This document shows, piece by piece, positions 22,923 through 33,650 of a DNA stretch of 64,000 nucleotides. Location of the stretch: contig OY811974.1 of assembly GCA_963681505.1 (NCBI GenBank), positions 8,084,239-8,148,238 on the forward strand, written 5' to 3'. A program made the translations under genes and the position numbers. Numbering within the stretch: the stretch's first letter is position 1; every line of letters begins with the position of its first letter. The DNA is from Eunapius fragilis. Lineage: Eukaryota > Porifera > Demospongiae > Spongillida > Spongillidae. Under the pieces are notes generated by a model, which saw nothing but the letters and a program-made list of their open reading frames with translations, ran no database searches and had not been told where the DNA came from.

Positions 22923-23156
22923 ATGCCCGATGACCGTATGAACGACGAGGCGTTGAGTGACGATGAGTTTGGAGGGTATCTGCCATGCGAAGAGATGGAA
23001 ACCTGTGAAGACCTAGTCCCGTGCGAGGAGATACCCAACCAGGAGTTCGATGTTTTCACTGACAACTTCATTTGCGACACTTTAGCTCGCATAGCTACGC
23101 CCACCTACATCCATCAACCAGCTGCATCCACCCCACACAGCTATGCCCACCTATAA
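22923..23156 (+). CDS. Small acidic hypothetical ORF upstream of the 24-bp satellite
   Basis: From ATG 22923 the frame reads MPDDRMNDEALSDDEFGGYL and on through CEEMETCEDLVPCEEIP and FDVFTDNFICDTLARIATP to a stop after about 77 codons. It is strongly acidic, with CEE repeats, and unlike a random translation. It could be the first exon of a gene or of a transposon protein whose continuation was displaced by the satellite; another frame (about 23165-23335, GKSVLDFKLLINDEILSSIA) continues in similar composition. No family recognised. Confidence 0.35.
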   Translation: MPDDRMNDEALSDDEFGGYLPCEEMETCEDLVPCEEIPNQEFDVFTDNFICDTLARIATPTYIHQPAASTPHSYAHL

Positions 23157-23429
23157 CTACAACCCCCACAAACACATCACATGATACACCACAAGGGCAT
23201 GCATGCACTGTAGATATGGCTGGCAAATCTGTGCTGGACTTCAAGCTGCTGATAAATGATGAAATACTGTCAAGTATTGCAGACCACAAACCAATCTATA
23301 TGCTGACCAGTACACCTGTAGCAACAACACCATGAAGCCAATGTCCCGAGCATCAGCATGGAAGCAGGTACCTCACGATTCTGCAGAGGTGAAAAAATTT
23401 GTTGCCACAATCATTGTGATGTTCCCCCC

Positions 23430-25985
23430 TCGCGCCTGAACCATGTTCCCCCCTTGCGTCACAACCATGTTCCCCCCTTGCGTCACAACCATGTTCCCCC
23501 CTTGCATCACAACCATGTTCCTCCCTTGCGCCTGAACCATGTTCCCCCCTTGCGTCACAACCATGTTCCCCCTTTGCGTCACAACCATGTTCCTCCCTTG
23601 CGTCACAACCATGTTCCCCACTTGCGTCACAACCATGTACCCCCTTTGAGCCAGAACCATGTTCCCCCCTTGCGTCACAACCATGTTCCCTCCTTGCGTC
23701 ACAACCATGTTCACCCCTTGCGCCTGAACCATGTTCCCCACTTGCGTCACAACCATATTCCTCCCTTGCACCTGAACCATGTTCCCTCCTTGCGTCACAA
23801 CCATGTTCCCCCCTTGCGCCGGAACTATGTTCCCCCCTTGCACAAGAACCATGTTCCCCCCTTGCGTCACAACCATGTTCACCCCTTGCGCCTGAACCAT
23901 GTTCCCCACTTGCGTCACAACCATATTCCTCCCTTGCACCTGAACCATGTTCCCCCCTTGCGTCACAACCATGTCCCCCCCTTGCGTCACAACCATGTCC
24001 CCCCCTTGCGTCACAACCATGTCCCCCCCTTGCGTCACAACCATGTTCCCCCCTTGCATCACAACCATGTTCCCCCCTTGCGCCTGAACCATGTTCCCCC
24101 CTTGCATCACAACCATGTTCCCCCCTTGCATCACAACCATGTTCCCCCCTTGCGCCTGAACCATGTTCCCCCCTTGCGTCACAACCATGTTCACCCCTTG
24201 CGCCTGAACCATGTTCCCCACTTGCGTCACAACCATATTCCTCCCTTGCACCTGAACCATGTTCCCTCCTTGCGTCACAACCATGTTCCCCCCTTGCGCC
24301 GGAACTATGTTCCCCCCTTGCACAAGAACCATGTTCCCCCCTTGCGTCACAACCATGTTCACCCCTTGCGCCTGAACCATGTTCCTCCCTTGCGTCACAA
24401 CCATGTTCCCTCCTTGCGCCTGAACCATGTTCCCCCCTTGCATCACAACCATGTTCCCCCCTTGCATCACAACCATGTTCCCCCCTTGCGCCTGAACCAT
24501 GTTCCCCCCTTGCGTCACAACCATATTCCTCCCTTGCACCTGAACCATGTTCCCCCCTTGCGTCACAACCATGTTCCCCCCTTGCGTCACAACCATGTCC
24601 CCCCCTTGCGTCACAACCATGTTCCCCCCTTGCATCACAACCATGTTCCCCCCTTGCGCCTGAACCATGTTCCCCCCTTGCATCACAACCATGTTCCCCC
24701 CTTGCATCACAACCATGTTCCCCCCTTGCGCCTGAACCATGTTCCCCCCTTGCGTCACAACCATGTTCACCCCTTGCGCCTGAACCATGTTCCCCACTTG
24801 CGTCACAACCATATTCCTCCCTTGCACCTGAACCATGTTCCCTCCTTGCGTCACAACCATGTTCCCCCCTTGCGCCGGAACTATGTTCCCCCCTTGCATC
24901 ACAACCATGTTCCCCCCTTGCATCACAACCATGTCCCCCCCTTGCGTCACAACCATGTTCCCCCCTTGCATCACAACCATGTTCCCCCCTTGCGCCTGAA
25001 CCATGTTCCCCCCTTGCATCACAACCATGTTCCCCCCTTGCATCACAACCATGTTCCCCCCTTGCGCCTGAACCATGTTCCCCACTTGCGTCACAACCAT
25101 ATTCCTCCCTTGCACCTGAACCATGTTCCCTCCTTGCGTCACAACCATGTTCCCCCCTTGCGTCACAACCATGTTCACCCCTTGCGCCTGAACCATGTTC
25201 CCCCCTTGCGTCACAACCATGTTCCCTCCTTGCATCACAACCATGTTCACCCCTTGCACCTGAACCATGTTCCCTCCTTGCGTCACAACCATGTTCCCCC
25301 CTTGCGCCGGAACTATGTTCCCCCCTTGCACAAGAACCATGTTCCCCCCTTGCGTCACAACCATGTTCACCCCTTGCGCCTGAACCATGTTCCCCCCTTG
25401 CGTCACAACCATGTTCCCTCCTTGCATCACAACCATGTCCCCCCTTGCGTCACAACCATGTCCCCCCCTTGCGTCACAACCATGTTCCCCCCTTGCATCA
25501 CAACCATGTTCCCCCCTTGCGCCTGAACCATGTTCCCCCCTTGCGTCACAACCATGTTCCCTCCTTGCGTCACAACCATGTTCACCCCTTGCGCCTGAAC
25601 CATGTTCCCCACTTGCGTCACAACCATATTCCTCCCTTGCACCTGAACCATGTTCCCTCCTTGCGTCACAACCATGTTCCCCCCTTGCGCCGGAACTATG
25701 TTCCCCCCTTGCACAAGAACCATGTTCCCCCCTTGCGTCACAACCATGTTCACCCCTTGCGCCTGAACCATGTTCCCCCCTTGCGCCTGAACCATGTTCC
25801 CCCCTTGCATCACAACCATGTTCCCCCCTTGCGCCTGAACCATGTTCCCCCCTTGCATCACAACCATGTTCCTCCCTTGCGCCTGAACCATGTTCCCCCC
25901 TTGCATCACAACCATGTTCCCCCCTTGCGCCAGAACCATGTTCACCCCTTGCGCCAGAAACATGTTCCCTACTTGCACAACACCC
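23430..25985. repeat. 24-bp satellite array, about 106 units, with higher-order pattern
   Basis: Unit CCATGTTCCCCCCTTGCGTC plus ACAA. Main variants are GCGTCACAA, GCATCACAA, GCGCCTGAA and GCACCTGAA. Rare marker units (CGCCGGAACTATG and TTGCACAAGAACC) recur as adjacent pairs near 23820, 24300, 25305 and 25690, and the first marker also occurs near 24880, so blocks of about 16-24 units have been copied as a whole. Because 24 is a multiple of three, several frames on both strands stay open for up to 885 codons. I read these as artefacts, not genes. Each unit contains TTGCRTCA. Confidence 0.95.
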
Positions 25986-27038
25986 ATGCTCACACCAACA
26001 CAACTCCCATCTTCCCTCCTGACACCACACCCATACTCAGGTACAGTACCTTCCTTACTTCACTATGATTTTTACCCTTTAGATTACAATGGTAGGTAAA
26101 ATAACAACCGCACGATTTATGACACTTGATACTGTACCGTATATAACTTACTATTCCTTTCGCGATGTGCTTTCTCTTCGTTTCCATTTGATGCGCATCT
26201 TATCGCACAGCTGGCATGTTAGTGAGTATGGCTGAAGTGGTCAAGCGCTAATAGCAAAAGTCGAACGCATGTAGAAACACAAAACAAGTCATAGAATGAC
26301 CGGCCGTGACAATATAGTTGTCCGGATTACCTTAGCAGCACTGCCAATTCACGAACATTTGAAGCGACATGAACGCGACGTTCCAAGCATCACGAAAATC
26401 GAGCGGAATGAGTTCAAATACCACAATCGAGATAGTAGAATCCCTTTCTGACTCACATGAGGAAGATTAGCTCGATTGTACGCGCCGTTTTGAAGAAAAG
26501 GCCCACGGCGCAAACGATACGCTCGAATAATGAAATTCAATTTACAGCTCTGGCGTATGGCATAATTATTGTAACAACATCCGGTTACGTCAAAGGGTTA
26601 ATTCCTCTTACGTACCACGTGCATGCAGACATCATCGGAAGTTTCGTTAGAAACTTCCATATAGGATTTGACCCCGACTATGAATGTCATTAAAAAAACG
26701 CGACCCGTCTGTAACAACACTCCCGACGATCGGGTCGTGTAGCTTGTTTTAGCAATCGATCTAGAAGTCAAAAATGAGTAGTTTCGTTTTTGTTTCATGT
26801 CGCTGAACCGCGTGGTTGTTGAGAACAAGAGTGTACTGCCCGTCCTCGTACCCAGTGTCGGAACAAGGGGCGGGTCGTCTTCTTCTTCTTCTCCTTCTTC
26901 TTGCCCACGCATAACTCAGGACAGGAACATTTCTAAGCGATGAAAATTTCACCAATAGCTTCAGAATCGGCTGGAGGACTCGCATTTATATAATATAATA
27001 CTTTGATAAACAATCGACTATCAGCCTCCTATGTCTTG
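25986..27038. other. Non-coding with a short hairpin
   Basis: GGAAGTTTC-GTTA-GAAACTTCC forms a perfect hairpin at 26637-26658. This hairpin and its flank (to ATAGGATTTGACCCCG) have a near copy, inverted, at 41130-41185. Small ORFs are unsupported. Confidence 0.5.
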
Positions 27039-27173
27039 TTAGTCTCGTACCCAGACCGTCTATGACGTAAGCGATTATCGCTGTAAACACTACGTCCATA
27101 CGTATGGACGTAGTGATTATACTGTTTACAGCGATAATCGCTTACGTCATAGACGGTCTGGGTACGAGACTAA
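27039..27173. mobile_element. Near-perfect palindromic MITE with TA target sites (Tc1/mariner-like)
   Basis: TTAGTCTCGTACCCAGACCG and its full reverse complement form an almost perfect 135-bp palindrome centred on CCATACGTATGG. TA dinucleotides at both edges fit a mariner-type target. No coding capacity. Confidence 0.9.
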
Positions 27174-27202
27174 TGTTATAATTAAATGGGTATGAAAAAA
27201 AG

Positions 27203-27482
27203 AGTAAATAAAAACATTCTCTACGAGAAAGTTGGTGGGATATAGGATTTGATTATGACATTGGTGGTGTAAAAAGCAAGGAAACAAGGTCTTATCAGAA
27301 GGGAAAATGTCATAGTCCTATATTTAGCACACAAACAACACATGTCCTAGAAATGTGCTAAATATAGGACTATGACATTTTCCCTTCTGATAAGACCTTG
27401 TTTCCTTGCTTTTTACACCACCAATGTCATAATCAAATCCTATATCCCACCAACTTTCTCGTAGAGAATGTTTTTATTTACT
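27203..27482. mobile_element. MITE family F, almost perfect 280-bp palindrome
   Basis: AGTAAATAAAAACATTCTCT through GTTGGTGGGATATAGGATTT to the centre (AACAACACATGTCC) is mirrored base for base in the second arm. It is the best-preserved copy of the family in the window. Very few arm differences imply recent insertion or arm correction. Confidence 0.95.
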
Positions 27483-27883
27483 TGTTGCCTTCATTTTCGC
27501 TTACATCGCATGTTCAACCATAGGCCATTCATGCAGATCAGATGAACTTTTTTATTTTACAGAAGCGTAAATATACAAGTAAGATAAACGTTCTCTTTGA
27601 GAACGTTGGTGGAATATATATGTAGGATTGTGAGCGGGCAATAGTGATGAAAAGGAAGGAAGCAAGGGTTCTTCTTCGTGTTATCGTTTCATTGCGACAA
27701 AGAGGGAAAGGATTCGATTCACTGTATCAGGGACGGAGGTAGTTAATTAATCACATGCATGATATGCGCGCATGCAAATTTGAATAATCATTAGCGGTGT
27801 GAAATGTAAGCATTTCGCTGTTGTAAATGTCACTTGCTGTTGAACTGACACGGAAGTGTTATTTAAAACTTTTTGAACGTCAA
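27483..27883. repeat. Dispersed repeat related to 2300-2760 and 6400-6750
   Basis: The CTTACATC...GCAGATCAGA block, then TTTTATTTTACAGAAGCGTA, TTCTCTTTGAGAACGTTGGT, GAAGGAAGCAAGGGTTCTT and GTGTTATCGTTTCATT, in the same order as both copies of the 1.7-7.9 kb duplication but more diverged. Confidence 0.7.
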
Positions 27884-27971
27884 TGTTGGGCGCAAATTGT
27901 GAATTTGCGCAATTTATAAATTGCGTTGCGCAATTTATGAATTCATAATCTGCGCAACAATTTATAAATTG
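27884..27971. repeat. Ginger left terminal inverted repeat
   Basis: Pairs with 31247-31334. Beyond it, further copies of GCGCAATTT(A/G)T motifs continue to about 28050, so the left subterminal region has extra half-palindromes (likely transposase-binding sites). Confidence 0.85.
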
Positions 27972-28191
27972 TTGCGCAAATTGTGAATCATACTACTCAC
28001 GGTCCGTTTATAAATTGCGCAATGGTAGTTACGTTGCGCAATTTGTGAATTGTATAGCTACCTTGTACCAAACATCTCACTTCAGTCTTAATAATTGGCA
28101 TGACAGCGTACATTATTATATACAAGGGGGCAACATTAACTTCAGCGTGAAAAACACTGACTTGGATGACTCATACTGTACATTTATCAGT

Positions 28192-31100
28192 TCATCCTTG
28201 GACACACATGCTACATTTCCAGACACAATTTGAATCTCTAAATACTGCATCAGGAATATGTTCACAGGTCTTGTGATACCACTCTTTGCATTTAGTACAT
28301 TGGGCCATGTGTTTTTCTGTTTCAGCTGGCATGCGACATGTACAGAATACATATATGTACTCTGTTTTGGGCCTCCCTGGCTTTATTGACTTTGATGGGA
28401 ATGGTACAATCTGTCTTGTAGACAAGCATTCAAGAAAATGTGACCTTAACTTTGTTTGTTCGTATTCACGACTAGCTGGGTTGTTGCCATATGCCAAATC
28501 AGTAGCAAATGCTATAGAGTACACACCACAGTCAGAAGCTTTGTCTTGAAATTGAACCTTATGGATTTTCAATGTTATTCTTTGATTACCAGTGTGAAGC
28601 AAGGAAGCTATTTGTATTTTTGTGTCAGTAGATACAGAACTGTATACACTGTCATAAATGTTGACACAATCAGATGATACATGTTCTACTGCAATCCAGT
28701 GATTTCCATCAACATGAAGTATTTGAATGAATGCTTCATTAGTCACTGGATAGGACAGATTCTGGCCTAATAAACAGTCGTACAATCCTGCCAAAGATGG
28801 GAACTGGCTCTTAATCATTTTTAAAGCAGCATTTATGTGGATATCTCCTAACCATTTACCTTCTTTAATAGCTTTATCCAGTTTTTCAGAAGATGTAGTT
28901 GTAGCTTTCTTTGTAAGAACCCTTCCACCTTTTGCTTCATTTTGGTTGGCCTTTACCTTAGTAGATTTTTCAAGTGTTACGACACCAGTTATTTCGCAGT
29001 CTGACTCCATTTGATTGGCACATGATTTGGATTTAGGGTGGCAATGACTGCTGCAATTAAATCCAGCGGCTCTACATGCACAATACTTATCTTTGCATCC
29101 TTTCTTGCAGATACATTTCAATTTATCCCTTCCTGTCTGAGCAGCTTCTCTAAGTGTTATTGTAGGCAATTTGGAATGGTCCTTTATATATGAAAATGGT
29201 ACAGACCCCTTGAATGGCATTAACTCACCACTTGGATACCAGTTAGATAGGATACCATGTTCACTCCTGAAAATAAATACATCATAAATGCTATGTGGCT
29301 AAGTAATAACATTTATAACACTGCACCCCATATACATCTAACCCAGGCCAAAGTAGTAAATGCAGTTAGACTCTACCCATGTCCAGATAGTTACATAAAC
29401 AAACATGTATAACTTACTGTAGTTGATAAAGATCATGTCTAACTTCTGCAACATAGCACAGCAAACGTGGCATATCAGTTGATGACCGTTCATTTGTTGG
29501 TACTCGCACTGTAACACTATCTCCAGTGCAATAGGTATTGCACTGATGTCGCTTACGATTGGCATACTGGGTCTTCATCCTTTCGACATTTTTGCGATAC
29601 TCTTTATCAGCTGCCTCTCATACATTTACATGGCGATTGCTGGTAGTGAAAGCTGAATCAGTTGCCAGTTGAGGTTTACAACAAGCAGTAGGCACTGATG
29701 AATGAGAATGAGTTGATGGCTTAACAGGAGAGGTGACTGAACGAGTGTGAGATGGTGACTGAACAGGAGACAGGAGAGGTGATTGAAGGAGTAACATGAG
29801 ATGGTGACTAAACAGGAGACGCTGAAGTATGGGTTGGAGATTGAACTGTGAACACTGGCACAGAAGTATGACTGTTCACAGAATTGCTAGACCAAAGGGT
29901 GTTGTTCGGGGAGGCTGACCAAAAACCACTTCATAAGGACTTTTCTTCAGGGTGCGGCATAGTTGTGTGTTTAGGTTATCTAAATGTGTAAGGAAATGGT
30001 CAATATAAAATTTTCCTACAACCATTACTAACATACATTGAATTCGTGGCAACCAATCAGTCCATGGAACATTTCCTGTGCCTCCCCATTCCTTTTTCAT
30101 AGATTGAATCTGCATCTCCACACAGTGGTTACCCTTTTCCACCAATCCTTGCGATTGAGAATGGCGAGGACGTCCATTTATGATGACAACTTGACCTGGC
30201 CAAAATGTCAATGTTTCTTTGACAATTTCATTGACAAATTCCCTGCCATTATCGGACTGCAGTATCTTGGGAAGCCCCAAATATGGGAACACTTTTGTTG
30301 CAAGCCCAACAGCAACCTCCACTGCAGATTTCCTCATCAAAGGCCACATGACATGAAACTTGGACCAGTGATCCATGTAGTGTACGATGTAGTTGTATGA
30401 GTCATCTGGCATATGCCTCATATCAATGAGGTCAATCTGCATGAAGTATTCACATTAAATCAAACAACCTTTATGTATTACTATGTCTTACTTGACAACG
30501 AGTCAGAAATCCAGATGCAAGTATTGGCTTTAGCGGAGCAGTGCTGTTTTGAGGCTGCTTTAGTTGACAGATGGCACACGTGTTGCAAAAATATTGGACA
30601 GCCTCCCTAGGTAGACATTCGTAGGATCTCTGAACCTGCATTTGAATGACATGTTGATATACCAATTTAACATGTTCAGGGATGCTTTACTTCAACAAGT
30701 GTTTTCTTATAGCCGACATGTCCGTTCTCCAATGAGTGTATACGCTCCAAGATGTCATAAAATTTCTCAACTGTGGCAACGACACGGTAGTGGCCAAACA
30801 TGGTTGTGTCGTTTTCATTCTGCATTTAGTGGAAACAAAAACCCAAATGAACCAACCATCACATTTACGTACATGTAGAATACAAATGAATGAACTGAAG
30901 TGTATCTCTTAACATCACTGACATAACGCGTTTACATAGTATTCACCTTTATTTTTGCTGGTAGGCAGAGAACATCAGCCAATTCTAACTCCGGATAGCT
31001 AAGTAGCTTAAATTGTTTAGTTCTGTTGACCCAGTGCTTAAATGATGCCGTGACGCTACCATCTTGTTCTCCTTTGATTGCTTGTCGTATCCTTTTCGCT

Positions 31101-31192
31101 TTCTCCTCGGTGACCGTTTTGCTAGTTCCTTTATCATAGTACCTCTCTTTACAAAACGTTTCAAACAACCTTTTGTGCTCTTCTTTTGCCAT
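28192..31192 (-). CDS. Ginger transposase (integrase, CXC finger, Ulp1-like protease, PHD)
   Basis: Minus strand, several exons. The start ATG at 31192 gives MAKEEHKRLFETFCKERYYD, ending near 30950 at a GTGAATAC donor. A second exon begins near 30825 (NENDTTMFGHYRVVATVEKF) and includes an H2C2-like zinc finger (HVGYKK, then CNTCAICQLK). The integrase core follows (30442 to about 29990), with acidic residues in QIDLIDM, LQSDNGREF and GLVEKGN. A Ser/Pro/Thr-rich linker (about 29870-29640) follows. The exon then runs to donor 29412-29417, and the last exon runs from acceptor 29267-29269. That exon carries a Cys-rich CXC/CRC-type domain (CICKKGCKDKYCACRAAGF), a Ulp1/C48-type protease fold with His (GNHWIAVEH), Asp (IYDS) and Cys (SDCGVYSIAF), and a C-terminal PHD finger (FCTCRMPAETEKHMAQCTKC). 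It would excise and integrate the element. The catalytic residues are present, but the reading frame is not continuous throughout (at least one break), so this copy is probably inactive. Confidence 0.75.
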
Positions 31193-31246
31193 CTGACAAC
31201 TTTCACACTTCGCCACGTGGAACTATGCGTACAGGAGCAGGATGCG

Positions 31247-31334
31247 CAATTTATAAATTGTTGCGCAGATTATGAATTCATAAATTGTGCAGCGCAATTT
31301 ATAAATTGCGCAAATTCACAATTTGCGCCCAACA
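31247..31334. repeat. Ginger right terminal inverted repeat
   Basis: Reverse complement of 27884-27971 apart from a few substitutions. The transposase start codon (31192) lies 55 bp inside it. Confidence 0.85.
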
Positions 31335-31639
31335 ACAATATGGATATACGGCTGACATTGTTAATTGATTAAATATTATTTGCAGATAATAATCATATGG
31401 CTACCTGTTTCTTAGGTTGTCGTCATTCTTGATAAATCTCGCAGTTAGTTTACTTGGTATAAATCGATTTATGACGTTTGTTGGTGTACAACTGTTGCAT
31501 AGACTCGATATAGGCGGAGCTAGCAGTCAGCGATTCGAAGCGTATATCGAGAATACTATGAAACCATCAATGATACGGTGCTATTTCCAACGTCCAGGAT
31601 CTTAAAAAGCTTCGCTCTCCCATGTTTTAGTAGAAATAG

Positions 31640-32260
<621 letters not shown>

Positions 32261-32495
32261 GGGCCGTTGGCCACGGATTTTTTTCTTGCACTAATCTCGT
32301 ACTCAGGCCAAGTCACATATGGATCACTGTTCGAGTACCGGCTCGGTCACGTGCCCCATGGGCACATGACTAAGTGAGGAGTTCTGTATACCATGCAGGA
32401 CACCATAAATATTGCCTACATGATTGACTGCAACCTCAGGAATAATCTCTTTACACAGACACCAGCGAATGCACGTACAGTAGCGGCTCGGTCAT

Positions 32496-32624
32496 AGAGA
32501 AATTTCGCAGCTCGATCATAGAGAAATTAAGGCGTATAATAGTTTTCATAGCACTTGCTATGAACACTGATAAATTTAGTTTCAAATGTGTACGCTTTCT
32601 ATGATCGAGCTGCGAATTTTCTCT
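32496..32624. mobile_element. Short inverted-repeat element
   Basis: Arm AGAGAAATTTCGCAGCTCGA (then TCATAGA) at 32496 pairs with its complement ending at 32624. The centre is AT-rich around TTTTCATAGCACTTGCTATG. It abuts the LINE-B derivative. Confidence 0.75.
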
Positions 32625-33110
32625 CAGCTGCTTGGTTGACTGTCACACCATCTGTCATTCAACCAAGCAGCTCCATGCGGGCCGTGAGTGGCTTGGGTTC
32701 GGATGGACACCGAACTCAACCGGCTGATTTCCTAGTTACTACCTGGGGTATTAAAGGCTCAGCAACATTCGATGTCACGGTAATTTCCTCGCTAAGTTCC
32801 AGTCTTGTATCTGAAGTGGGCGAGTGTGGGCCGGGTGCCAGGGCAGCAATAAAATGAGGAACCATGAGGAAAAAGATGCTAAATGCACTGAACTTGGCTG
32901 GGGATGTGTCTCCCATGCTGTTGAATCTTACGGTGCTTGAGGTGTCGAAGCATGTAATGCTTTCTCCTTTTTTTTTGCAAGGCGTGAAGACATCATAAAC
33001 CAACTATCCAAACTCAAAAGTACTTTGCGATCTTTATGGCAGGCTGAGTTTTATCCTGATCCAGTCAAATGCAAGAGCCATTCTAACTAGGTTGGGTCTT
33101 GTCCTAGATC
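32625..33110 (+). mobile_element. LINE-B derivative with the same internal deletion
   Basis: Encodes AAWLTVTPS, then a short bridge, then TQPADFLVTTWGIKGSATFD and VTVISSLSSSLVSE, the endonuclease core of LINE-B. The later LNLAGDVSPMLLNLTVL segment follows out of frame. The CCHC knuckle is missing exactly as at 10256-10985, and the same inverted repeat (AGCTGCTTGGTTGA with its complement) sits at the junction (32629-32676). Confidence 0.75.
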
Positions 33111-33149
33111 GGGAGAGTTTGACCTTGGGTTCTAGTTTTTAAATATATA

Positions 33150-33650
33150 TGGGACAGTTTCCAACAAAATTTTTTATTTCAAAATTACCTTGCGTTTGAA
33201 TAACTATAACTTCCGAACGGTTAAGGCTAAGGACTTCTTATTCTCAGCACTTCATAGTACACCATTTCTGTATCATGGTGAAATACATTTGGAGTATTGC
33301 AATGTGTGATACCCCACTAGGTTCAAACCCGCCAAATACCTTCCGGTTCTCCTGTAATCAAATCATTTTTAAAAATCGGTTTGTGGGTAGAGAGGTTCCT
33401 GTACCTGTAACGCGGCAAGTTGTGTCCCGCTATATCAAGCCGGAAAATGTGCATGTAGGGACCTCTCTATTTGCAAACCGTTTTTGAAGCAATTTGATTA
33501 CTCCTACTGAAAGTTATGGTAGGTTTGAACCCGGTGGGGTATTGGACGTTGCAATACTGGCACAGAGCAAGTGCAAGGCCCAAAAATGTATTTTACCATT
33601 GATAAATGGTGTGGTATGAAGTGTTGAAAATAGGAAGTCGATAGCATTAA
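33150..33650. mobile_element. Imperfect palindromic element (~0.4-0.5 kb)
   Basis: The left arm (33225 to about 33400) includes ACTTCATAGTACACCATTTC, GGAGTATTGCAATG, GATACCCCACTAGG and TAGAGAGGTTCCT. It pairs with the right arm (about 33450-33650) in reverse complement. Arms are about 80 percent alike by eye. The outer stretch ATAACTTCCGAACG also occurs at 38778, and GGGACAGTTTCCAACAAAAT at 33150 resembles the tip of the foldback element at 49409. Non-coding; ORF 33275-33487 lies across the palindrome and is not a gene. Confidence 0.65.

Larger units (their letters stand above)
27884..31334 (-). mobile_element. Ginger-type DNA transposon (KRBA2-like), apparently full length
   Basis: Bounded by 88-bp inverted terminal repeats (27884-27971 and 31247-31334) beginning TGTTGGGCGCAAATTGTGAA, with only a few differences between them. 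The repeats contain nested palindromes around AATTTATAAATT. The interior encodes one transposase gene on the minus strand. I could not settle on a target-site duplication. Ginger elements are cut-and-paste transposons whose integrase is related to Gypsy integrases. A 3.45 kb size, an integrase, a Ulp1-like protease and a PHD finger fit that group. Confidence 0.8.

Noticed and set aside
23358-26030. 722-codon plus and 885-codon minus frames with 8-residue repeats
   Set aside because: The 24-bp unit is a multiple of three, so any frame without a stop in one unit stays open. Overlapping frames on both strands are equally open, and variants do not favour one frame.
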